DNA of 64,000 nt from positions 145,289 through 209,288 of the forward strand of contig CAZRKC010000001.1 of the NCBI GenBank assembly GCA_964600665.1, in the 5' to 3' direction. The first letter of the stretch is position 1; every line of letters begins with the position of its first letter. The notes under the pieces are model-generated. The model was not told the DNA's origin, ran no database searches, and saw only the letters and a program-made list of their open reading frames with translations. Of the stretch, positions 8,429 to 16,735 are shown piece by piece. A program made the position numbers and the translations under genes. This DNA is from CAZRKC01 sp964600665 (lineage in GTDB: Bacteria > Bacillota > SLNR01).

Positions 8429-9511
8429 TTATACCACGATAATCTCTTTCGTGGCTTTATTCAGTACTTCGACTCCACTTGGTCCCATGAGGATAATGTC
8501 CTCAATACGAACACCAAATTCCCCAGGAAGATAGATTCCTGGCTCAATGCTAAAGGCCATGCCCTTTTCCAATTTTCGGTGGTTGGAACCCTTGATATCA
8601 GGGGCTTCATGGCCTGCATAGCCAATCCCGTGTCCCAGGCGACTCAGAAAATATGGGCCAAATCCTTCATCTTCGATGATTCTCCTGGCTACTCGGTCAA
8701 TTTCACTGGCTGTGGCACCTTCATGAATTGCCAAAATTGCTTCTTCGTTGGCTCTGAGGACAATATTATACACATCTCGCTGACGAGGTGTCGGATCACC
8801 CACAAAGATGGTCCGGGTGATGTCTGAATACAAACCCTGGTATGTACAACCATAGTCCAGTAGCACCAAATCATTGCTTTGCACAACTGCATCATTGCGA
8901 TTATAATGTGGCTTACTGGCATTAGCACCCAACGCGACCATCCCGTCCCCAGATACTCCTCTTTTCTGAAAGGATGTTCGGATAAAATCACGAATCACTT
9001 TTTCGGTCTGCCCCGGACGAATGAATGCCACGAGATCTGAAAAAACCTCATCTGCTAACCGAGACGCAATCCGCAAGCATTCCATCTCGTCACTGTCTTT
9101 AATGATTCGCATCTCTTCCATCAGAACACGCCCCGATGTAAAACGGGCAATACCAGCAGCTTCCATTTCCAGTACGTGAAACGCACGGGTATATTGATTG
9201 ACGGCTATGAATCCACCTGCCAACCCATGCTTTTTGATTGCTTCGGCGACCGTGTCAAGATAACCATCACCGTCACTCCAACTATAAACGACTTTTGGGT
9301 CAAGAATCTCGGCCATCTCTTCTTGCGAAAGCAATGGACAAATGTAGAAGAAAGTCCCATCACGTTTGACGAACAAACCCTCAAACCGTTCCCCTACTGA
9401 AGGGGAATGGCCTAGTAAAAACTTCAGTTCTCCCGATGGTGCAACAAGAACACCGTCATATACCGTCTGATTCAATGATTCGATCAACCGGCCCATATAC
9501 TTCTGATTCAT
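8429..9511 (-). CDS. M24 family metallopeptidase (Xaa-Pro dipeptidase-like)
   Basis: About 360 residues from the ATG at 9511, which has AGGAGG seven bases upstream; the TTG just before it is less well placed. A creatinase-like N-terminal domain (1-130) precedes the pita-bread catalytic domain. The dinuclear metal ligands are visible: Asp and Asp in LLDYGCTYQGLYSDITRT, His in LGHGIGYAGHEAP, Glu in IEPGIYLPG and Glu in VRIED. The family cleaves Xaa-Pro bonds or, in the creatinase and ectoine-hydrolase branch, other C-N bonds. It sits between the FAH-family and aminotransferase genes, 15-18 bases from each, so it belongs to the same transcript. Release of an amino acid for the aminotransferase is a reasonable inference. 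Confidence 0.85.
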   Translation of the reverse strand: MNQKYMGRLIESLNQTVYDGVLVAPSGELKFLLGHSPSVGERFEGLFVKRDGTFFYICPLLSQEEMAEILDPKVVYSWSDGDGYLDTVAEAIKKHGLAGGFIAVNQYTRAFHVLEMEAAGIARFTSGRVLMEEMRIIKDSDEMECLRIASRLADEVFSDLVAFIRPGQTEKVIRDFIRTSFQKRGVSGDGMVALGANASKPHYNRNDAVVQSNDLVLLDYGCTYQGLYSDITRTIFVGDPTPRQRDVYNIVLRANEEAILAIHEGATASEIDRVARRIIEDEGFGPYFLSRLGHGIGYAGHEAPDIKGSNHRKLEKGMAFSIEPGIYLPGEFGVRIEDIILMGPSGVEVLNKATKEIIVV

Positions 9512-9529
9512 CAACCGTCCTCCTTTCGA

Positions 9530-10327
9530 TTACAGATCCTCACGAATCACTGGATTCTTCAAAGTACCAATCTCCTCAATGGAAATCTCCACCACATCCC
9601 CATTATCTATTGGCCGCACCCCCGCTGGGGTTCCAGTCATGATTACATCACCTGGTAGAAGTGTAAAGCGACTGGAACAATAGCTTACATATTCCTGTAC
9701 GGTGAACAGCATGTCTGAAGTATTGGTGTCCTGGGTCACAACACCGTTGACACGAGTGACCAGTTGAAGCCGATTCGGATCTTCAATTTCTGTCTCAATC
9801 ACAGGCCCCATCGGAGTAAACGTATCCAACGATTTGCTTAACCCGATGCCCCATAATCCACCGATATCTTTAAGTCCTCTGGCGGAAACGTCGTTAACAA
9901 TCGTATACCCAAGAACATATTCCAGGGCTTGGTCAACTGTGATGTTGCGTGCTCGTTTCCCGATCACAATAGCCAATTCCCCTTCTAAATCAACATGGGG
10001 ACATGTTGTTTTATCGGGTAAAATAATCGGTGCTCCAGCAGGAGTCACTGACCCTGGTGCTTCAAAAAAAATGATGGGCTTGATGGGATAATCTGGCGCA
10101 CTTCCGTGTCTGGCAGCCATTTCGTCAATATGGTTCCGGTAGCTCTTACCAACCGCAATCAGATTCGTTGGCTGGACTGGAGCGAGAATCTCTATGTCGG
10201 TCACCGAATATGTTTGTGAAGTAATTGTATATTGATCAAAAATACAACCGCTGATCACCTTCACATAATCCCCTTCGACTACACCGTACTGCACAAATCC
10301 TTCTGCTTTATAGCGAATCAATTTCAT
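9530..10327 (-). CDS. Fumarylacetoacetate hydrolase (FAH) family protein
   Basis: 265 residues from the ATG at 10327, chosen because GGGAGGGG lies just upstream; the ATG at 10342 actually forms part of that ribosome site. The FAH-fold metal site is visible: LEGELAIVIGK provides the Glu ligands, GYTIVNDVSARG the Asp, and TGTPAGV closes the active site. Members cleave C-C bonds in 1,3-dioxo compounds, isomerise or decarboxylate 2-oxo-dienoates, or hydrolyse acylpyruvates. In an operon with a decarboxylase-like P-protein pair, dehydrogenases and an aminotransferase, a hydrolase or isomerase acting on a keto-acid intermediate fits, but the substrate is not deducible. Confidence 0.85.
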   Translation of the reverse strand: MKLIRYKAEGFVQYGVVEGDYVKVISGCIFDQYTITSQTYSVTDIEILAPVQPTNLIAVGKSYRNHIDEMAARHGSAPDYPIKPIIFFEAPGSVTPAGAPIILPDKTTCPHVDLEGELAIVIGKRARNITVDQALEYVLGYTIVNDVSARGLKDIGGLWGIGLSKSLDTFTPMGPVIETEIEDPNRLQLVTRVNGVVTQDTNTSDMLFTVQEYVSYCSSRFTLLPGDVIMTGTPAGVRPIDNGDVVEISIEEIGTLKNPVIREDL

Positions 10328-10394
10328 TGAATCCCCTCCCAAGATGATGTTTCAGACTATGATCGAACACCCTTTTAGTATTCATTCTGTTCAT
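10308..10394 (-). CDS. Possible 28-codon leader ORF overlapping the FAH gene start
   Basis: ATG at 10394 has AGGAG six bases before it and encodes MNRMNTKRVFDHSLKHHLGR and eight further residues, ending inside the FAH gene in another frame. It would place ribosomes across the FAH start site, so it could couple or tune translation. The peptide has no recognised function. The good ribosome site is the only support. Confidence 0.25.
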   Translation of the reverse strand: MNRMNTKRVFDHSLKHHLGRGFNEIDSL

Positions 10395-10639
10395 GAAAAA
10401 CTCCTGCCCGAATACTAACGAACCCATCATACTCCAATCATTCGATGCATGCTTGTCAACACTATTCTTTCACTGTGAAACAAACCTCCAAGGGAGTGAC
10501 CGGCGACAGATATCGCGTTCTTACATAAAACAAGTGGTTTCCCGATGGATCCAATCCGTTATCCTGGGAACTTGGGCATTAAGACAATTGACAGTCAGCA
10601 TCTCTACAAGCAGTATTTACACATTCTCCGGTATGCACT
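10395..10639 (-). other. Intergenic region inside the catabolic gene run
   Basis: The gap between the M20 and FAH genes (10328-10639) is the only long one in the run. On the minus strand it has TTGACA (10459-10454) and TATGAT (10431-10426), but the spacer is 22 bases, too long for a normal promoter. The last three genes may therefore be co-transcribed with the rest or driven by a promoter I cannot define. No hairpin terminator was seen. Confidence 0.35.
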
Positions 10640-11902
10640 TCAATCTGCCACGCCGCACCAGTCCAAAATGGTGGCGGCAATAACTTGCGCTGTCTTCATC
10701 AAACTATCCAAATCGACATGTTCATCAGTCTGATGTGCCATGGACATGGATCGGGGGCCGAAATTTATGGACGGTATGCCAGCAAACCGAATCAGAGTCC
10801 CGGAGTCAGAGCAAGGTCCCATTCCTGAAAAAATTACTGGTTCACCCGTCATTTCTTCAACCCGAGTTGCCATCACCTGACTAAAGGGGTGATCCGGTGA
10901 GACCAGTCCGCTATTCCAGCGGCATTGTAAGTACTCAATTTCCGGAACATGATCTTTCAACCAGGGATCACCACTCGCAATCCGCATAATCGCTGTTTCC
11001 AACTCACACTTAGCTTCTTCGATCGTCTCTTCCGGCGAGACCCCCATCCGCCCTTCCATAATGGTTTCGGCGGGCACGATCGCCGGCCAGTCACCAGCCC
11101 GTATGGTGTTGATATTAAGGCAAAAGGGCACGGGTAAATGCGCATAAAGCGGGTGCATCAAGCGAATTCGGCGGGTCTCTTCCAAATCTTTCAATCCATG
11201 AATCACCAACATCGCTTTCTGGATGGAATTGATTCCTTTGTAAGCCATCCCAGCGTGGGCGGATTGACCCCTAACCCGAATCTTAAACCAGATGCTCCCG
11301 GTGGAGGCGATATTCATTTCTAACCCTGTGGGCTCGGGGATAATGCACGCATCAGCCTTTAATCCTTTGATAACCAAAGCCAATGCACCTGTGCTGCCGC
11401 ATTCTTCGTCCACGGTTGAAGCAATCATCACATCTCCCCTCAGGGCAACACCAGCTGCTTGGATGGCTTTCATTGCGATGATACCACAAGCGAGTCCTCC
11501 CTTCATGTCGGCGCTTCCTCTTCCATAGATTCGGCCATCCTCGTAAACACCAGACCATGGGTCATGACCCCAGGACCCTGCACCAGGGGGGACTACATCC
11601 ATATGACCGCACAGCAACAACGACCGCCCGCCTCCCTGTCCGGGAAAACGAGCACATACCACAGGACTGCCGGAAAAATCCTCTCGACCGCTGACAAACG
11701 CCGGATGACTGCGCATAACTGCTATATCAGGTTCCCAGATTTCTGTTATTCCATTCATATCCCGCAACTGCTGGGCAAAATACATTTGGGCATGCTCCTC
11801 ATGACCAAATGTGCTGGGGAAAGATACCAGGTCTTGGACTAATTTGATCATCTCGCTGGTCATTGCCTCCAGACGGACACGAACCTCCTCAACCATTGTC
11901 AT
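10640..11902 (-). CDS. M20 family metallopeptidase/deacylase (ArgE/DapE-like)
   Basis: 420 residues. Zinc-site motifs in order: LLCGHMDVVPPG, RGSADMKGGLA, STVDEECGSTG with the catalytic Glu-Glu pair, EPTGLE, and the C-terminal MAHQTDEHVDL. A lid domain lies in the middle. Members remove N-acyl groups or hydrolyse dipeptides. The ATG follows GGGGGGAG and overlaps the end of the GcvPB-like gene by 14 bases, so translation is coupled. Context suggests it liberates a free amino acid that the P-protein pair, dehydrogenases or aminotransferase then process. Confidence 0.85.
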   Translation of the reverse strand: MTMVEEVRVRLEAMTSEMIKLVQDLVSFPSTFGHEEHAQMYFAQQLRDMNGITEIWEPDIAVMRSHPAFVSGREDFSGSPVVCARFPGQGGGRSLLLCGHMDVVPPGAGSWGHDPWSGVYEDGRIYGRGSADMKGGLACGIIAMKAIQAAGVALRGDVMIASTVDEECGSTGALALVIKGLKADACIIPEPTGLEMNIASTGSIWFKIRVRGQSAHAGMAYKGINSIQKAMLVIHGLKDLEETRRIRLMHPLYAHLPVPFCLNINTIRAGDWPAIVPAETIMEGRMGVSPEETIEEAKCELETAIMRIASGDPWLKDHVPEIEYLQCRWNSGLVSPDHPFSQVMATRVEEMTGEPVIFSGMGPCSDSGTLIRFAGIPSINFGPRSMSMAHQTDEHVDLDSLMKTAQVIAATILDWCGVAD

Positions 11903-13472
11903 TGGTTACTCCCCCCTTTTGCTTCCTCATTTTCTGATATTGTCTCCATGTGCAAGCAAAACGCCCGAATTCTGTCAAATCCCGGCTATCAATTCGTGAC
12001 TGAAGGGCAGTACGATGAGGAGCAGTTTTTACTAACTCAGGATCGGCATATGACTCCAAGGCGATATTGCGGAAAGCACCAACAAACGCATCAATATCTG
12101 CTTTTGAATATGTTTCAGTCGGCTCTGGTGTAAACGGTTCCGGAATTAATCTCGGATGGTGACTGGCAAAAAAGGTCTGGAATCCGTAATCGATGATGCG
12201 GCGGTCAATGTCGTCAGTCGTAACCCCTGTATCCTGCGTCAACTTTTCCCAACTCAAGCGGGCTTGTTCAAGCCGGGGGACACCCGGCGCCCATGGTAAT
12301 GATAACCCAGGAATATTTTCCATCTGTTTGAGCATATAATTATTGTTCAGGATTGCCAGTTCGGTCACTTGACAGAGCCCTTCCGCTCCCAGGCTACGAA
12401 TATATGCGTACGCTCTTACGACGACGGGTGCAACACCGAAGAATTTCCGCAATTTACCAATGCTCTCCGGCCGATCATAGTCTAGATAGTATTGGTCACC
12501 ATCAAACGCAACAATCGGACTGGGTAGATAGGCCGCAAGATAGTCCCTGACACCAAGCGCTCCGGCTCCTGGGCCATGGCTACCGTGAGGGGATGAGAAC
12601 GTCTTGTGCAAATTATAGTGACACATATCAAATCCTGCTTCTCGGGCTCTGGTAATCCCAAATAATCCGTTTTGATTGGCTTGATCATAAAAGCATAATC
12701 CACCGACTTCGTGGACTGCATCTACAAAGGACTGAATTCGGTGATTGAATAAACCTGTATCTTCCGGGTTGGTAATCAACATCCCAGCCGTGCGCTCACT
12801 TAAGGCTGCTCGTAAAGCATTGAGATCTGGCAGACCGTCATCGCCTGGATAAAGATTAATAACCTCATATCCAGCTGTTGCTGCACAGCCTGGATTCCCC
12901 GGGTGAGACAACATAGTAGTAATAATCTCCCGCCTTTGTTCGTGTTCACCTCTGCTTGCATGATAAGCTCTCATTATAGATACCGCAGCATAAATTGCCT
13001 GACTGCCGGACGAGGGTTGCAGTGTAAACTGATCCATACCGGAAATTTCCTTGAGGTATTCTCCTGTTTTATAGAAAATTTCCAATATACCTTGCAATGT
13101 TGATACATCCTGATAAGGGTGTAATCCTGCAAGATTTCGAGATCGCACAAAGACCTCATGAACTTTTGGACTGTATTTCATGGTACAGGTGCCCAGTCCA
13201 ATATCGATGGTTAAGTCCGTACCGATGGTCTCTTGAGATAACCGTAAATAATGACGCAGGAGCTGCATTTGAGATACTTGTGGTAAGCGAGGTGGGCTTT
13301 TCCGTCGCATTTCCTCAGGAATCAAATTCTCGGCACACCCCACAACATTTACCACTTTCGGCTCTGCAAGGGGGATTAACAGGCCTCTTTCGCCATCTGA
13401 TCCCATTTCCATAATGATCGGTTCGCACCAACGTGCTTCATGGAAATCTGGATATTCCCGTTGCTTATTCAT
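11889..13472 (-). CDS. GcvPB-like subunit (glycine decarboxylase P protein, C-terminal half), divergent
   Basis: 527 residues, the normal length for GcvPB. The PLP lysine is in CHYNLHKTFSSPHGSHGPG, matching the canonical LNLHKTF...HGGGGPG region but with Tyr for Leu and Ser-His for Gly-Gly. The canonical SAHGTNPAS stretch is here LSHPGNPGCAA. The fold and PLP site are preserved, so a PLP enzyme is expected; the substrate-facing motifs are changed. It overlaps the GcvPA-like gene by 8 bases and the M20 gene by 14. No gcvT, gcvH or lipoyl partner gene lies in the window. A true glycine decarboxylase with partners elsewhere remains possible, but a paralogue acting on a different amino acid is my preferred reading. 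Confidence 0.8.
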   Translation of the reverse strand: MNKQREYPDFHEARWCEPIIMEMGSDGERGLLIPLAEPKVVNVVGCAENLIPEEMRRKSPPRLPQVSQMQLLRHYLRLSQETIGTDLTIDIGLGTCTMKYSPKVHEVFVRSRNLAGLHPYQDVSTLQGILEIFYKTGEYLKEISGMDQFTLQPSSGSQAIYAAVSIMRAYHASRGEHEQRREIITTMLSHPGNPGCAATAGYEVINLYPGDDGLPDLNALRAALSERTAGMLITNPEDTGLFNHRIQSFVDAVHEVGGLCFYDQANQNGLFGITRAREAGFDMCHYNLHKTFSSPHGSHGPGAGALGVRDYLAAYLPSPIVAFDGDQYYLDYDRPESIGKLRKFFGVAPVVVRAYAYIRSLGAEGLCQVTELAILNNNYMLKQMENIPGLSLPWAPGVPRLEQARLSWEKLTQDTGVTTDDIDRRIIDYGFQTFFASHHPRLIPEPFTPEPTETYSKADIDAFVGAFRNIALESYADPELVKTAPHRTALQSRIDSRDLTEFGRFACTWRQYQKMRKQKGGVTNDNG

Positions 13473-14865
13473 GTTTGCACCCCCCTGGGCTCAAAATGCA
13501 GATCAAGGCATCGACAAGGCACTCAATATCATCTGCTGTTGTCAAGTCGGTTATGCAATACAGCGCGCTTTGTCCTAAATCAGGGAAATCCCATGATAAG
13601 TCTTTACCACCGGCAATCCCAAAAGTCAAAAGTGCATTATTTACATCATTCACTGTCCAACCTGTTTGGTCAAAGTTAACAACAAATTCCTGAAAATTCG
13701 ATGTCCTAAAGACATTGGAATTCAATCCTGGTATTTGGCTCAATCGTGTTTGTGCATATGCTGTCCGCTGCATGATTGTTTCGCCGAGTTCTTGGAGCCC
13801 TTTGGGTCCCATGGAAGCAAGGTAAACCGCAGTCGTGATAGCCCAGAGGGCAGAACCAGTACCAAAATACTCTTTCGCCTTCTCGCGACTGCCATGGGAA
13901 GTACGCTCATTTAACGCTCGGCCCCATCCGTATTCCTTTTCAGTTTTAGTTTCTGCAATCCCGTACAGATATGTGGGAATCTCACGAATAAATTTTTCAT
14001 CATGGGGTACTGCAATGTAACCAGCATGACCACCTCCGAACTGAATGTGCATCCCCATTGGCTGAATATCTCCACAGACCATATCAGCACCATAATGGGC
14101 AGGTGGAGCTAATACTCCCAGAGTTGTTGGTCTAGCATCGACAATAAACAAAGCACCATGATCATGAACTAAGTCGGCAATTGCTTGACCCTGGATCTCG
14201 ATAAATCCTAAATAGGACGGATTTTCAACTAAAACAGCTGCCGTTTCATAGGACAATTTGGTTTTCAAGTCAGCTAAATCCATCATGCCGTTAGGCGTCA
14301 TATTTACCATTTGGATGTTTGCAACATATTTACAGTAATCATTTATCTGAGAAAAAACTTCTGGATGCATGGAAGCTGGAAGTAGAATCTGGGACCTGCC
14401 TGTGATACGCATGGCCATCCGCAGACAGGAAGCGACGGCCTGGCTCTCATCAAAAGTTGGATAGCTGACGGCATCCATGTCCAAGAGTTCTGCCATGAGA
14501 CTAGCGTACTCAAATATTGCCTGCATTTTCCCATGATCGGAATAAGTATCCCCCACATAAGCTGTGAGGAATTCCGCACGGCTGTTGATTTCGTCACATA
14601 CTGCTGGAACATAATGCCGATAACATCCAGCTCCCAGAAAATTAAGCCGCGGTACCTTGTTCTTTGCCAATAAATCATCCATGTGACGCTTCAATTCCGC
14701 TTCTGAGCGAATCGGAGCAGGCAACTCCATCTTCTTTGGGAGCCGTAAAGATTTTGGGATTAGATCGCGGTAAATATCCTCAACACAATCAATTCCCAGC
14801 GCATCCAGCATTTCTTTTTTTACTTTTGGTGCACTGTTTGGCATGTATGGGTGTGCATCATGCAT
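13465..14865 (-). CDS. GcvPA-like subunit (glycine decarboxylase P protein, N-terminal half), divergent
   Basis: 466 residues starting MHDAHPYMPNSAPKVKKEML, like the usual HxYxPNT opening of GcvPA. The NFLGAGCYRHYVPAV stretch is conserved. However the canonical AYTPYQPEISQG motif is AYVGDTYSDHGK here, and the usual YDGAT(A) region reads TFDESQA. These positions line the glycine/PLP pocket in P proteins, so altered specificity is likely. AAGGAGAGG precedes the ATG. The gene is 24 bases after the zinc alcohol dehydrogenase and overlaps the GcvPB-like gene, fixing a stoichiometric pair. Confidence 0.8.
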   Translation of the reverse strand: MHDAHPYMPNSAPKVKKEMLDALGIDCVEDIYRDLIPKSLRLPKKMELPAPIRSEAELKRHMDDLLAKNKVPRLNFLGAGCYRHYVPAVCDEINSRAEFLTAYVGDTYSDHGKMQAIFEYASLMAELLDMDAVSYPTFDESQAVASCLRMAMRITGRSQILLPASMHPEVFSQINDYCKYVANIQMVNMTPNGMMDLADLKTKLSYETAAVLVENPSYLGFIEIQGQAIADLVHDHGALFIVDARPTTLGVLAPPAHYGADMVCGDIQPMGMHIQFGGGHAGYIAVPHDEKFIREIPTYLYGIAETKTEKEYGWGRALNERTSHGSREKAKEYFGTGSALWAITTAVYLASMGPKGLQELGETIMQRTAYAQTRLSQIPGLNSNVFRTSNFQEFVVNFDQTGWTVNDVNNALLTFGIAGGKDLSWDFPDLGQSALYCITDLTTADDIECLVDALICILSPGGCKHE

Positions 14866-14889
14866 AAATATCCTCTCCTTATGGCATCA

Positions 14890-15909
14890 TTATGGAAGAA
14901 GCATGACTTTGATAGCATCCCGGCGAGCTAATCCGTCTAATCCGAGGCCAATCTGATCCAGCGGCAGCCGGTGAGTAATCAAAGGGGTTACTTGAATTCG
15001 TTTGTTTCGAACCAGATCCAAGCTTTCTCGGTATTCCTTCCAGGTATAACATATACTACCCTCTATCTTCAATTCACTGCGCACGATCCTGGCAAAACTG
15101 ATTTCTGAATTAGCGTGAACGATTCCCGCTACAACCAGACGGCCCCCTTTTTTCATGATATCCAAACAAGTGGGAAACACATGATGACTCCCGGTTGCTT
15201 CAATCACAGCATCCACCATATTGCCTTCGGTCACTGCCTTGACTTCATCCATAAAGGTCTCAGGACGATAAATGATCGTTGCATCGCACCCCAAAGATTT
15301 CGCAAGACTTAGTCGCGATTCATCGCCGGGCAACCCAATCATCAGCACTGTCCGTGCGCCCTCTGTTTTCGCAATCTGCATAGCATACAGTCCGATAGGA
15401 CCTGGCCCGAAAATCGCAACCCGATCTTCGGATCCGATGTGTGCTTTTTTAACAGGACGATACGCAGATGCAATCGGATCAATAGAGGCTCCTTCTTCAA
15501 AGGACATTCCTTCAGGTAAATGATGCAATGTCTGTTCAGGGACTGCCACATACTCAGCGAATGCACCGTTGATATGAATGCCTGTCTCCAGAATATGGTC
15601 ACAGAGGGATTCAAGTCCCGCTCGGCATGGCTCGCAGTAACCGCAATTGATCACCAACCCGGGACTCACCCGATCCCCCACCTGGAAATTCAATACATCC
15701 TTTCCCTTCTCCACAATAATCCCGGAGAACTCATGCCCGGGGATAAAAGGAATCGGAACCGGTCGAATCCCATTAAAGATGGGAATATCGGACCCGCAAA
15801 TACCGACCGCCTTTACTTTGATCAACACATCCTTATCACCAATGATGGGCATTTCCACATCCATAAGCTCGAAACCCGGTCCGGGTCTGGTTTTTACGAC
15901 CGCTCTCAT
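14890..15909 (-). CDS. Zinc-dependent alcohol dehydrogenase (threonine/sorbitol dehydrogenase type)
   Basis: About 339 residues from the ATG at 15909, which has GGAGGGG six bases before it; the ATG at 15924 lies within that ribosome site. It is a medium-chain dehydrogenase: catalytic-zinc ligands in GICGSD and PGHEFSG, structural-zinc cysteines in CGYCEPCRAGLESLC, and a Rossmann segment AIFGPGPIGLYAMQIAK. The closest feel is the threonine, sorbitol and galactitol-phosphate dehydrogenase group, which oxidises secondary alcohols with NAD. It is sandwiched between an SDR gene and the GcvPA-like gene with gaps near 20 bases, so it probably oxidises a hydroxy intermediate of the same pathway. Confidence 0.85.
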   Translation of the reverse strand: MRAVVKTRPGPGFELMDVEMPIIGDKDVLIKVKAVGICGSDIPIFNGIRPVPIPFIPGHEFSGIIVEKGKDVLNFQVGDRVSPGLVINCGYCEPCRAGLESLCDHILETGIHINGAFAEYVAVPEQTLHHLPEGMSFEEGASIDPIASAYRPVKKAHIGSEDRVAIFGPGPIGLYAMQIAKTEGARTVLMIGLPGDESRLSLAKSLGCDATIIYRPETFMDEVKAVTEGNMVDAVIEATGSHHVFPTCLDIMKKGGRLVVAGIVHANSEISFARIVRSELKIEGSICYTWKEYRESLDLVRNKRIQVTPLITHRLPLDQIGLGLDGLARRDAIKVMLLP

Positions 15910-15930
15910 GCTGATCCCCTCCATATCTGT

Positions 15931-16716
15931 CTATCTTCTTCCCACCGTGCTAGTTTCAGGCAAAGTACTGCCTCCGTCGATGAGTAGTTCACTGCCTGTA
16001 ATATACGCTGCTTCGTCCGACGCTAAAAACGCAGCCAAGTACCCAATCTCCTCAGGTGTACCCAACCGACCCAGAGGAATCCCCGCAGCAATCCCATCGA
16101 TAACCGCCTGGGGGTTTTCAGGATTTGTTTCATGGGCAGTGTGCTCCACCATGGGAGTCAGAATATACCCTGGGAGAATGGCATTTGCAGTAATACCATA
16201 TGAAGCAACGTCAATTGCGATGGCTTTTGTAAACCCAAGTACTGCTGCTTTACTTGTTGCGTAACCCATCATCCCTGGGTCTGTAACTCGGGGTCCTGTC
16301 ACAGAAGACATATTGATAATGCGACCGTACCGTGCACGCATCATATGCGAAATAAACGCTTTTGTGCAATTCCATACTCCAACGACATTAACCCGATAAT
16401 GGAAGTCACGTAGTTCATCATCCATTTTTTCCACTGGGATCAAACGGGCAATACCGGCATTGTTAACTAGAATGTCCAGCTTGCCAAATCGTTGGATTAC
16501 CTGATCTGCTACCTTGGCCACCCCATCCCAATCCGACACATCCATTTGGTATGCCACGGCATCCGGGCTGATAGCCCTGGCTGTCTCAAACACGAGGGGA
16601 TCAATATCAGCCAGGATAACTTGGGCGCCTTTTTCTGACATCACTTTAGCAATCCCAGCCCCATTCCCTTTAGCAGCCCCTGTGATAAATGCAACTTTAC
16701 CCATCAATGTTTTCAT
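15931..16716 (-). CDS. Short-chain dehydrogenase/reductase (SDR)
   Basis: 261 residues from the ATG at 16716. A longer frame reaches 16818 but would overlap the end of the nucleotidase gene by more than 80 bases; AAGGGAG about ten bases before 16716 supports the short form. Classical SDR features: ITGAAKGNGAG (NAD(P) loop), LADIDP after the second strand (Asp favours NAD), LVNNAGIARL, catalytic Ser in NMSSVTG and YATSK. Oxidises a hydroxyl group or reduces a carbonyl. It is second in the operon after the 5'-nucleotidase gene (19-base gap). Confidence 0.85.
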   Translation of the reverse strand: MKTLMGKVAFITGAAKGNGAGIAKVMSEKGAQVILADIDPLVFETARAISPDAVAYQMDVSDWDGVAKVADQVIQRFGKLDILVNNAGIARLIPVEKMDDELRDFHYRVNVVGVWNCTKAFISHMMRARYGRIINMSSVTGPRVTDPGMMGYATSKAAVLGFTKAIAIDVASYGITANAILPGYILTPMVEHTAHETNPENPQAVIDGIAAGIPLGRLGTPEEIGYLAAFLASDEAAYITGSELLIDGGSTLPETSTVGRR

Positions 16717-16735
16717 TCCGTTCACGCTCCCTTTT

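Noticed and set aside
10426..10459. Promoter TTGACA / TATGAT before the FAH gene
   Set aside because: The 22-base spacer is outside the functional range; reported only as a remark in the gap.
15647..16264. 205-codon plus-strand ORF
   Set aside because: Lies opposite the zinc alcohol dehydrogenase and SDR genes, both of which have complete motifs.
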